Shown in pieces: positions 1-7,012 of a DNA stretch of 64,000 bases (the first letter of the stretch is position 1; each line of letters starts with the position of its first letter). The position numbers and the translations under genes were made by a program. The stretch covers positions 1 through 64,000 of the forward strand of contig CAZGYD010000192.1 of NCBI GenBank assembly GCA_964530115.1, written 5' to 3'. The notes below the pieces were generated by a model. It had not been told where the DNA came from and did no database searches. It saw only the letters and a list, made by a program, of their open reading frames with translations. Source of the stretch: Fen-999 sp964530115. GTDB taxonomy: Bacteria > Pseudomonadota > Gammaproteobacteria > Burkholderiales > Rhodocyclaceae.

Positions 1-635
1 AGCCCTTCCAGCGCCGTGAAGCCCATGGTGGTCGCGACGCTCCGGCGCGAGTGCATCGCGCACATCGAGGCGCCGTTGCCGAGATGGGCGACGATGATGC
101 GGCCGTCGGCACGGTCCGGCAGGTGCCGCGGCAGGACATCGGAGCTGTACTCGGACGATACGCAGTGGAAGCCTGTCCGGCGCCAGCCCAGCGCCGTGAT
201 TCCCCCCGGCCGCCGCGCGCCCCGGGCGACCTCCGGCTGTCACCGTGGCACGCGGTGGTCGCTCGCGCTCCTGCGGGCCTTCTGCCCGCTCGCGCCGCGG
301 CACCAGCCGCACAACCTCGCCGGCGTGGAGGCGATGACCGCGGCGCTGCCGGGCGTGCCGCAGATCGCCTGCTTCGACACCGCCTTCCACCGCTGCCAGC
401 CCGAGGTCGCCCAGCGCTACGCGCTGCCGCGGCGAATCACGGCGCTGGGCGTGCGCCGCTACGGCTTCCACGGCCTCTCCTACGAGTACATCGCCGAGAT
501 CCTGCCGCGGCACCTGCCGGACCGTGCCGACGGCCGCATCATCGTCGCCCATCTCGGCAACGGCGCCTCGATGTGCGCGATGCACTCGCGCCGGAGCGTC
601 GCGACCACCATGGGCTTCACGGCGCTGGAAGGGCT
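1..635. repeat. Fold-back inverted duplication (135-bp exact arms)
   Basis: Bases 1-135 are the exact reverse complement of 501-635, checked base by base. From 136 inward to about 275 the left arm still mirrors the right arm (about 365-500) but with many mismatches. The centre of symmetry is near position 318. The right arm is normal acetate kinase coding sequence; the left arm is its antisense copy and encodes nothing sensible. An exact outer arm with a degraded inner arm is what a chimeric fold-back read or a badly resolved contig end looks like. A true genomic inverted duplication is possible but less likely. There is no independent gene in 1-288. Confidence 0.85.
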
Positions 636-1116
636 GATGATGGGTACGCGCTGCGGCAGCATCGACCCCGGCGTGCTGCTCTACCTGATGGATACCCAGG
701 GCATGGACGCCCGGGCCATCGAAAGATTGCTTTACCGCGAATCCGGTCTGCTCGGCGTTTCCGGCATCAGCCAGGACATGCGCGAACTGCTGGCCTCGAA
801 CCGCCCCGAGGCGAAGGAAGCCATCGATCTCTTCTGCTACCGCATCGTCCGGGAAGTCGGGTCGCTGGCCGCGGCGCTGGGCGGCCTCGACGCGCTCGTA
901 TTCACCGGCGGCATCGGCGAACATGCGGCGCCGGTGCGCGCCCAGGTCTGCCAAGCACTCCGCTGGCTCGGCATCGAACTCGACGAAACCGCCAACCTGA
1001 AGGGGTGCCGGCGTGTTACCACGGCTGAGTCTCGCGTGCCCGCGCTGGTACTGCCGACCAACGAGGAATGGATGATCGCCCGCCACACCGCGATGCTGGT
1101 AGGCTCCGGCACATGA
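289..1116 (+). CDS. ackA: Acetate kinase, 3' part (5' end lost)
   Basis: Acetate kinase interconverts acetate plus ATP and acetyl phosphate in the cytoplasm. About 275 residues match the family from the region around E. coli residue 120 to the C-terminus: the conserved FDTAFH segment, the YGFHG stretch, HLGNGAS (phosphate-binding), the MGTRCGSIDPG stretch, FTGGIGEH (adenine/ribose site) and the C-terminal PTNEEWMIA. The normal length is about 400 residues, so roughly 120 N-terminal residues are missing, replaced by the inverted copy of the gene's own middle. The open frame does extend upstream to position 16, but that translation is antisense sequence. The stop overlaps the start of the next gene. 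A copy of the dispersed 28-bp repeat lies in frame near the C-terminus (1008-1035). The loss may be an assembly fault and not a real pseudogene. Confidence 0.85.
   Translation, partial: LAPRHQPHNLAGVEAMTAALPGVPQIACFDTAFHRCQPEVAQRYALPRRITALGVRRYGFHGLSYEYIAEILPRHLPDRADGRIIVAHLGNGASMCAMHSRRSVATTMGFTALEGLMMGTRCGSIDPGVLLYLMDTQGMDARAIERLLYRESGLLGVSGISQDMRELLASNRPEAKEAIDLFCYRIVREVGSLAAALGGLDALVFTGGIGEHAAPVRAQVCQALRWLGIELDETANLKGCRRVTTAESRVPALVLPTNEEWMIARHTAMLVGSGT
1008..1035 (+). repeat. Dispersed 28-bp repeat, copy 1 (inside ackA)
   Basis: CCGGCGTGTTACCACGGCTG then AGTCTCGC. It matches the window consensus at all but one informative position. It is read in frame as part of RRVTTAESRV, a stretch that aligns without a gap to the usual RISxxDSRV of acetate kinases (family recollection), so the motif seems to have arisen by substitution here and not by insertion. 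Confidence 0.75.
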
Positions 1117-2660
1117 CGGCCCTCGCCAAGTCCGAAGCTCCGCCCCTGCATCTGCTGATCCTCGCCGCCTCCGCCGAGGATGCCGCGGCCCTGGCCAGGC
1201 AGGTTGCCGCGGCCACCGCGCCGGTCTTCAGTCATGTGGCCGATGCCGCCGGCCTGCGCCTGGCGCTGCGCAGCGAACCCTGGGACGCCCTGCTCTACGT
1301 CTTCGGCACGCCCGGCCTGACCGCGCCGGCCGCCTGCCGCATCCTCCAGGCGCTCGACATCGACCTTCCTTTCATCGTCGTCGCCGACCCCGCCGACGAA
1401 AAGCCCGCGGTGCGCACCATGCGCGCCGGCGTCCATGACGTGGTCTTCCGCGACCACATGGGTCGGCTGCTGCCCGTCATCGAGCGCGAGGTGCGCGAAG
1501 CCCGCAGCCGCGCCGACCACCGCGCCGCGCTCGACATGGTTAACGACAGCGACGCGCGCTTCCGCGGCCTGGCCTCGAGCCTGCCGGGCATGGTCTTCCA
1601 CCTGCAGCGGACGAGCGACGGCGGCTATCGCTTCCTGTACGTCAGCGAGGGCAGCCAGGCCCTCTTCGGCATCAAACAGCACGAGCTCCTGGCTTCGCCG
1701 CGGAAATTCTTCGAGGCCTTCGAGCCCGATGACCGGCGCGGGCTCGAAGCCGCGCTCACCGCTTCGGCGGCGACCGGCCAGGCGCTCGACTGGGCCGGCC
1801 GCCTGCGCGGCCGGCACAAGGGACGCTGGGTGGACCTGCGCTCCATCCCCCAGCGCGGCGAGGAAGGCGCGGCCGGCCCGGTGAACTGGCAGGGCATCGC
1901 CACGGACATCACCGCAGTCAAGGAGACCGAGGCGGCCCTGCGCGCTTCGCGCGAGCAGCTCTCCGAGCTTTCCTTCCATCTCGAAGCGGCGCGCGAGCAG
2001 GAGCGCGAGCGCATCGCCCGCGACATCCACGACGAGCTGGGCAGCATCCTCGTCAGGCTCAAGATCGAGGTGACGCTGATGGCCGGCAAGCTGCCGGCCG
2101 AGCCGCCGGTGCTGCGCGAAAAGGCGCGCTCGATCGAGGCCCTGCTCGACCAGGCGATGGGCGCGGCGAGCCGTGTGGCCCGCGAGCTGCGGCCGGGCAT
2201 CCTCAAGGAATTCGGCCTGCCGGCGGCGATCGAGTCGCTCGCCGAGGACTTCTCCCAGCATTTCGGCATCACCTGCCGCGTGCAGTGCGACGACGACCTC
2301 GAACCCGACGAGGAAACCTCGCTGGCGCTGTTCCGCATCGTCCAGGAGACGCTGACCAACATCGCCAAGCACGCCCACGCCTCGCTGGTGGTCGTGCGTC
2401 TGCGCCGCGAACGCGGTAGCATTGCGCTCGAGGTGCGCGACAACGGCCGCGGCATCTCGGAGGCCGACATGGCCAAGCCGAAGTCCTTCGGTCTGCGGGG
2501 CATCCGGGAGCGCGTGCACAGCCTGATGGGCGAATTCTCCATCGGTCCGGGCGAGCACGGCGGCACCCACATCCTCCTGCGGGTGCCGGAACGACGCGGC
2601 GTCGAGCCCCCCGCGCACGAAGGCACGGAAGATCTTCAGCAGCGATTGTTCGAAACATGA
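1113..2660 (+). CDS. Soluble NarX-family sensor histidine kinase with pseudo-receiver and PAS domain
   Basis: A 515-residue cytoplasmic kinase with no membrane segment. Residues about 10-125 have a receiver-like fold pattern, but the acidic pocket (LILAASAED) and the phospho-acceptor aspartate (LLYVFGTPG) are missing, so this is a pseudo-receiver. Residues about 145-265 form a PAS domain. The HisKA_3 dimerisation helix carries RDIHDELG with His306, followed by a GHKL ATPase domain (NIAKHA N-box, DNGRGI near 443, FGLRGIRERV). The start ATG at 1113 overlaps the ackA stop; an in-frame ATG at 1068 lies deep inside ackA. It overlaps the next gene by 4 bp, a NarL-type regulator, which is its obvious phosphotransfer partner. 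The signal is unknown. Confidence 0.9.
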   Translation: MTALAKSEAPPLHLLILAASAEDAAALARQVAAATAPVFSHVADAAGLRLALRSEPWDALLYVFGTPGLTAPAACRILQALDIDLPFIVVADPADEKPAVRTMRAGVHDVVFRDHMGRLLPVIEREVREARSRADHRAALDMVNDSDARFRGLASSLPGMVFHLQRTSDGGYRFLYVSEGSQALFGIKQHELLASPRKFFEAFEPDDRRGLEAALTASAATGQALDWAGRLRGRHKGRWVDLRSIPQRGEEGAAGPVNWQGIATDITAVKETEAALRASREQLSELSFHLEAAREQERERIARDIHDELGSILVRLKIEVTLMAGKLPAEPPVLREKARSIEALLDQAMGAASRVARELRPGILKEFGLPAAIESLAEDFSQHFGITCRVQCDDDLEPDEETSLALFRIVQETLTNIAKHAHASLVVVRLRRERGSIALEVRDNGRGISEADMAKPKSFGLRGIRERVHSLMGEFSIGPGEHGGTHILLRVPERRGVEPPAHEGTEDLQQRLFET

Positions 2661-3295
2661 CCGACAGGATCAACGTACTCATCGCCGACGACCACGCCAT
2701 CGTCCGCCAGGGCCTGCGGCAGATTCTCTCGGAGACCGAAGACCTCGTCGTCGCCGGCGAGGCCGACGACGGCGCCGAGGCACTTCAGCTCGCCCGCCAG
2801 CAGGCCTGGGACGTCTTCCTGCTCGACGTCTCGATGCCCAACCGCAACGGCATCGACACGCTCAAGCAGCTCAAGAAGGAGTTCCCCAGGTTGCCGGTGC
2901 TGATCCTCTCGATGCACCCCGAGGAGCAGTACGCCGTCCGCGCGCTCAAGGCCGGCGCCTCCGGGTATCTCACCAAGCAAAGCGCCCCCGAGCAGCTGGT
3001 CACGGCGATCCGCCAGGTGGCGAGCGGCAAGAAATACGTGAGCCCGACCGTGGCCATGCAGCTCGCCGACGCCATCGCCAACGACACCGAGCAGCCGCCG
3101 CACGAGCTCCTCTCGGACCGCGAATACGAGGTCCTCAAACTGATCGCCGCCGGCAAGACGCTGACCCAGGTCGCCGACGAGCTCAACCTCGCGGTCGCCA
3201 CCATCAGCACGTTCCGCGCCCGCATCCTGGCCAAGCTCGGCCTCTCCAGCACCGCGGAAATGATCCGCTACGGCCTCGAGCACGGCCTCGTCTGA
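2657..3295 (+). CDS. NarL/LuxR-family response regulator
   Basis: A 212-residue transcription factor. The N-terminal receiver has the acidic pair ADDH (Asp11/12) and phospho-acceptor Asp57 (FLLDVSMP), and a lysine in the TKQS segment. The C-terminal half is a LuxR-type helix-turn-helix (LSDREYEVLKLIAAG, then a recognition helix in AVATISTFRARIL). It overlaps the upstream HisKA_3 kinase by 4 bp (ATGA), so the two form a translationally coupled two-component system. Target genes cannot be read from the sequence. The downstream diguanylate cyclase shares a one-base start/stop overlap, so the system and c-di-GMP synthesis are probably co-transcribed. Confidence 0.92.
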   Translation: MTDRINVLIADDHAIVRQGLRQILSETEDLVVAGEADDGAEALQLARQQAWDVFLLDVSMPNRNGIDTLKQLKKEFPRLPVLILSMHPEEQYAVRALKAGASGYLTKQSAPEQLVTAIRQVASGKKYVSPTVAMQLADAIANDTEQPPHELLSDREYEVLKLIAAGKTLTQVADELNLAVATISTFRARILAKLGLSSTAEMIRYGLEHGLV

Positions 3296-4890
3296 TGGCG
3301 GAGCCGAAGCACCCGTCCGAGGTCGCGCGCGAGACGCTGCGCCAGCTGGCGATGCGCCGCGTGCCGCCGACGCCCGACCACTACCGGACACTCTACAACG
3401 AGATCGCCGGCCTGCCGCCGGAGGAGCCGCTGCGCTGGCCAGAGCTCATCCGCAGCCTCGCCGTCCAGCTCCAGGCCCGGCACGCCGGCCTCACGCCCGC
3501 ACGCAAGCGGCAGATGCTCGAGCACGTACTCGCATCCTCCGGCACCACGGAGAAGCTCTTCGAGCGCCTGCAGTCGCTGACGAAGGGCTGGGCCCAGGGT
3601 ATCGCGGCGGAGAGCGTTCTCGACGCGGAACAAGATGCGGCGCCGGATCCTGCCGCGCCGGTGGCCGGCGGCAGCCCGGACGACACCCTTCCATTACGCG
3701 GCGATCTGCGCGAGTTGCTCGCCGACCTGCTCGAACGCACACTGCACGGCCTTTTCATCGACACGCCGGAGCTCAACGACGAGGCCGCCGGGCTTGCTGC
3801 CGACATCCGCGCCGCCGCCACCTCCGAACAGGTCGCCGCCTTCACCGCGCGGCTGAAGAAATTCACCTACCGCCTGCATTTCGTCGCCGAGGACCAGGCC
3901 GAGCTGCGCGCCGCGCTGCTGCGTCTGTTGCAGCTCGTCATCGAGAACATCGGCGAACTGGTCATCGACGACCGCTGGGTCTCGGGCCAGGTCTCGGTGG
4001 TCAGCGAGCTGGTCGGCCAGCCGCTCGACCTGCGCCGCCTGGACGACGTCGAACGGCGCATGAAGGACCTGATCTACCGGCAGAGCAACCTCAAGAAGAG
4101 CCTCAACGACGCCCAGGAACGGCTGCGCGCGATGCTCGCCACCTTCGTGGACCGGCTCTCGGACTTCGCCGCGACCACCGGCGAATACCACGAGCGCATC
4201 GCCGTCTGCGCGCAGAAGATCGGCACCTCCACCAACATCGCCGACCTCGCCGACGTCCTCGACGTCCTCTCGCAGGAGACCCGCGCGGTCCAGCTCGCCG
4301 TCCAGCGTTCGCGCGACGAGCTGCTCGAGATGCGCGCCCGGGTCGAGGAGGCCGAGCGGCAGATCGCCCGCCTCGAGCAGGAACTCGCGCAGGCAAGCGA
4401 GATGGTCCGCCACGACGCATTGACCGGCGCGCTCAACCGCAAGGGGCTCGAGGAGGCCGTCGAGCGGGAGGTCGCCCGCGCACAGCGGCGGAAGGCACCG
4501 CTGTGTCTGGCCATGCTCGACGTCGACAACTTCAAGAAGCTCAACGACACGCACGGCCACGATGCCGGCGACGAAGCCCTCGTCCATCTCGCCCGCGTCG
4601 TCCGCGAGACGCTGCGGCCCCAGGACACGCTCGCCCGCTATGGCGGCGAGGAGTTCGTCATCATCCTCACCGACACCGGCCTCGAGGACGCGGTGCGCGC
4701 GATGACCCGCGTGCAGCGCGAGCTGACGCGCCGTTTCTTTCTCCACGACAACGAGAAGATCCTCATCACCTTCAGCTGCGGCGTCGCCGAGCTCGGCGCC
4801 GACGAGGCGCCGGCCGCCGCCCTGCGCCGGGCCGACGAGGCCATGTACCTCGCCAAGCGGGCGGGCAAGAACCGCGTCGTGGCCGCCTGA
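3295..4890 (+). CDS. Diguanylate cyclase (GGEEF) with long N-terminal helical region
   Basis: A 531-residue protein predicted to make cyclic di-GMP from two GTP. The last 170 residues are a GGDEF domain: the active-site motif is GGEEF at 450-454, and RPQD at 441-444, exactly five residues before it, fits the product-inhibition I-site RxxD. The N-terminal 370 residues have no membrane segment and no recognised sensor domain; they are largely helical and end in a coiled coil (RVEEAERQIARLEQELAQA) that should drive dimerisation. The ATG shares one base with the stop of the response regulator gene, and its stop overlaps the next ATG. It is probably activated through partner contacts, not direct phosphorylation. 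Confidence 0.9.
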   Translation: MAEPKHPSEVARETLRQLAMRRVPPTPDHYRTLYNEIAGLPPEEPLRWPELIRSLAVQLQARHAGLTPARKRQMLEHVLASSGTTEKLFERLQSLTKGWAQGIAAESVLDAEQDAAPDPAAPVAGGSPDDTLPLRGDLRELLADLLERTLHGLFIDTPELNDEAAGLAADIRAAATSEQVAAFTARLKKFTYRLHFVAEDQAELRAALLRLLQLVIENIGELVIDDRWVSGQVSVVSELVGQPLDLRRLDDVERRMKDLIYRQSNLKKSLNDAQERLRAMLATFVDRLSDFAATTGEYHERIAVCAQKIGTSTNIADLADVLDVLSQETRAVQLAVQRSRDELLEMRARVEEAERQIARLEQELAQASEMVRHDALTGALNRKGLEEAVEREVARAQRRKAPLCLAMLDVDNFKKLNDTHGHDAGDEALVHLARVVRETLRPQDTLARYGGEEFVIILTDTGLEDAVRAMTRVQRELTRRFFLHDNEKILITFSCGVAELGADEAPAAALRRADEAMYLAKRAGKNRVVAA

Positions 4891-6275
4891 TGCCGCCCGC
4901 CGCCAACGCCGCCAACGCCGCCAACGCTGCCACGCTGCGCGAGGCCGGCCATCGGCTGCTGCTCGAGAACCGCCCGGCCGAAGCGCTCGCCGTCCTCCTC
5001 GAAGCGGTGCAACGCTTTCCCGACGACGTGCTCGCGCGGCTCTCGCTCGCCCGACTCTGTCTGCGCCTCCAGGAGCCGGCCGCCGCCGAGGAACAGTTCC
5101 GCGTGATCCTCGCCCGGGTTCCCGATAGCGAGGCGGCCCGCTCCGGCCTCGTCGACGTGGCGCTGGCGCGCAACGACATCGCCCGTGCCTCGCAAATGGT
5201 GCGCGAGATGTTCGCCTTCGACGCCGGCTCGGCGGTGGCCCTCGCCGCGGCCGCACGGGTGGCCGAGATGGCCGGCGATCACGACGATGCCCTCGTCTGG
5301 CACGACCGGCTCGTCGCCGCCGCCCCCGACGATGCCGGCCATCGCTACCATCGCGCACGCGCGCTGTTGCGCCTGGGGCGCTGGGAGGAAGGCTGGCGCG
5401 ATTACGAATGCCGCTTCGCCGCCGGCGCCGTCGCGCTTGCCACGCCGCCTTCGCCGCGCTGGCGCGGCGAGGCGGTCGGTCATCTGCTGCTGCTCGCCGA
5501 GCAGGGATTCGGTGACACGATCCAGTTCGCGCGCCTCGTGCCACTCGTCCGCGAGCGTGCGGCACATGTCACGCTCGCCTGTCCGGCGCCGCTGGCGGCC
5601 CTGCTCGGGCGCTCGCTCGGCATCGACACCGTCGCCGGCGCGCCTCCCTGGCCGCCGCACGATGCCCATCTAACGCTCATGAGCCTGCCGCACGTGCTCG
5701 GCCTCGGCCCTCGCGCGGCGGCGTGTGAAGGACGCCTTCTGCACCCGGACCCCGCGCGGGTCGCGCGCTGGCGCGAACGCCTGGCACTTCCCGATTCCCG
5801 TCTCGCCGTCGGCCTCGCGGGCACCGCTTCGGCCGCCCATGCCACGGAGCAGCGCCCGCAGACGCGACGCTCCTGCCGGCCGGGCGATCTCGCGCCGCTC
5901 GCCGCCCTTCCCGGCGTGGAATTCATCGCCATCGGCGGCGATGGCGCGACGCTGCCGAACGTCCGGCCGCTGCCGCAGCCCGTCGCCGATTTCGACGACA
6001 CCGCGGCGATCGTGAGCCTGCTCGATGCGGTGGTCTCCGTGGATACGGCGGTCGCCCACGTCGCCGGCGCGCTCGGCCGGCCGCTCGCGCTTCTGCTACC
6101 CTTCGCTGCCGACTGGCGCTGGGCGACGGATGCGGGACGGACCGACTGGTACCCGACGGCACGCCTGTTCCGCCAGCACCGCGCGGGTGAGTGGTCCGAG
6201 CCCATGGCCGCGGTGGCGGCCTGGATCAGGGAAATGGCCCGGCAGACAACCGGGGAGGCGAAAGGACAACGCTGA
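4890..6275 (+). CDS. TPR protein with C-terminal GT9-like glycosyltransferase fold
   Basis: A 461-residue protein. The N-terminal half is a tetratricopeptide array (repeated A-x-x-L/A-x-x-Y/F-P-x patterns, residues about 10-190). A LGRWEEGWRDYE segment is followed by a region homologous to the 7013-8998 product: WRGE, LLLAEQGFGDTIQFAR, LTLMSLPHVL and, near the end, SVDTAVAHVAGALGRP, typical of heptosyltransferase-like (GT9/GT-B) C-terminal halves. An alanine/asparagine-rich start (NAANAANAA) is encoded by a short tandem nucleotide repeat. I chose ATG 4890 because it overlaps the preceding stop; the open frame upstream is inside the cyclase gene. With its paralogue and a methyltransferase next to flagellin, a role in flagellin glycosylation is inferred, not shown. 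Confidence 0.75.
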   Translation: MPPAANAANAANAATLREAGHRLLLENRPAEALAVLLEAVQRFPDDVLARLSLARLCLRLQEPAAAEEQFRVILARVPDSEAARSGLVDVALARNDIARASQMVREMFAFDAGSAVALAAAARVAEMAGDHDDALVWHDRLVAAAPDDAGHRYHRARALLRLGRWEEGWRDYECRFAAGAVALATPPSPRWRGEAVGHLLLLAEQGFGDTIQFARLVPLVRERAAHVTLACPAPLAALLGRSLGIDTVAGAPPWPPHDAHLTLMSLPHVLGLGPRAAACEGRLLHPDPARVARWRERLALPDSRLAVGLAGTASAAHATEQRPQTRRSCRPGDLAPLAALPGVEFIAIGGDGATLPNVRPLPQPVADFDDTAAIVSLLDAVVSVDTAVAHVAGALGRPLALLLPFAADWRWATDAGRTDWYPTARLFRQHRAGEWSEPMAAVAAWIREMARQTTGEAKGQR

Positions 6276-6868
6276 TGTGGGAACAGAGCAAGGCGGCACG
6301 ACGCCGCTATTTCGATGGCGCCTTCCATGCGCGTTATTTCGTCGGCCACGGCGTGGACATCGGCGGCGGCCCCGACCCCCTCGGCCAGTACTGCGGCATC
6401 TTTCCGCTGATGCTCTCCGTCAAGACCTGGGACCTCGCCGACGGCGACGCCCAGTACATGGCCTCGGTAGCCGACGAGAGCTTCGACTTCGTCCATTCGA
6501 GCCACTGTCTCGAACACATGCGCGATCCGCTGGAGGCAATGCGCTCGTGGCTGCGTATCCTCAAGCCCGGCGGCCACTGCATCGTCACCGTTCCCGACGA
6601 GGACATGTACGAACTCGGCCATTGGCCGAGCCGCTTCAACAGCGACCACAAATGGACCTTCACGACCTATAAGCGGGAAAGCTGGTCGCCGGTGTCGATC
6701 AACGTTCTCGAACTGGCCGCGACGCTCGCCGACGTCGCCTCGACCGAGCGGATCATGCGCCTGTCCGATTTCTTCAGACCGGCCCTGGCCGAGCACGGCC
6801 AGGACCAGACGCTGACACCGGTCGCGGAATGCGCGATCGAGTTCGTCCTGCGCAAGCATGCGCGCTGA
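6275..6868 (+). CDS. Class I SAM-dependent methyltransferase
   Basis: A 197-residue protein with a Rossmann-type methyltransferase pattern: motif I GVDIGGGPDPLG (SAM binding), then FDFVHSSHCLEHM (the acidic loop and LEHM/LEH signature of Methyltransf_11/23 members), PLEAMRSWLRILKPGG and CIVTVPDED. It starts at ATG 6275, overlapping the stop of the TPR/GT9-like gene by one base, so it closes the co-transcribed block. Methyltransferases of this type decorate surface sugars in flagellin and LPS loci; a flagellin-glycan substrate is an inference from position only. Confidence 0.85.
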   Translation: MWEQSKAARRRYFDGAFHARYFVGHGVDIGGGPDPLGQYCGIFPLMLSVKTWDLADGDAQYMASVADESFDFVHSSHCLEHMRDPLEAMRSWLRILKPGGHCIVTVPDEDMYELGHWPSRFNSDHKWTFTTYKRESWSPVSINVLELAATLADVASTERIMRLSDFFRPALAEHGQDQTLTPVAECAIEFVLRKHAR

Positions 6869-7012
6869 CGGAGCGAATGGCGATGGGCACCGAACTATGG
6901 GGCTGCGCCCCATCCCTCGCTGCGCTCGGGACCGCCACTTCGTGGCGTCCTGCGCCCTTTGCCGCCGCACAGCGGCGTCCTGCGCCCACCGGCTGGCGTG
7001 CTGGTGGGCTGG
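6869..7012. terminator. Hairpin-rich gap between convergent genes
   Basis: This gap separates two convergent genes. It holds several perfect hairpins: 6897-6913 (ATGGGGC-TGC-GCCCCAT), 6933-6947 (CGCCAC-TTC-GTGGCG) and an imperfect one around 6978-7001 (CCCACC...GGTGGG). The string GCGTCCTGCGCCC is repeated. No U-tract follows, so this is a plausible factor-dependent bidirectional terminator or a degenerate repeat. A degraded copy of the dispersed repeat straddles the stop of the following minus-strand gene (about 7013-7030). Confidence 0.45.

Noticed and set aside
16..288. N-terminal extension of the acetate kinase frame.
   Set aside because: It is the inverted copy of 501-635 and its degraded continuation, so the residues are antisense translation and not protein sequence.
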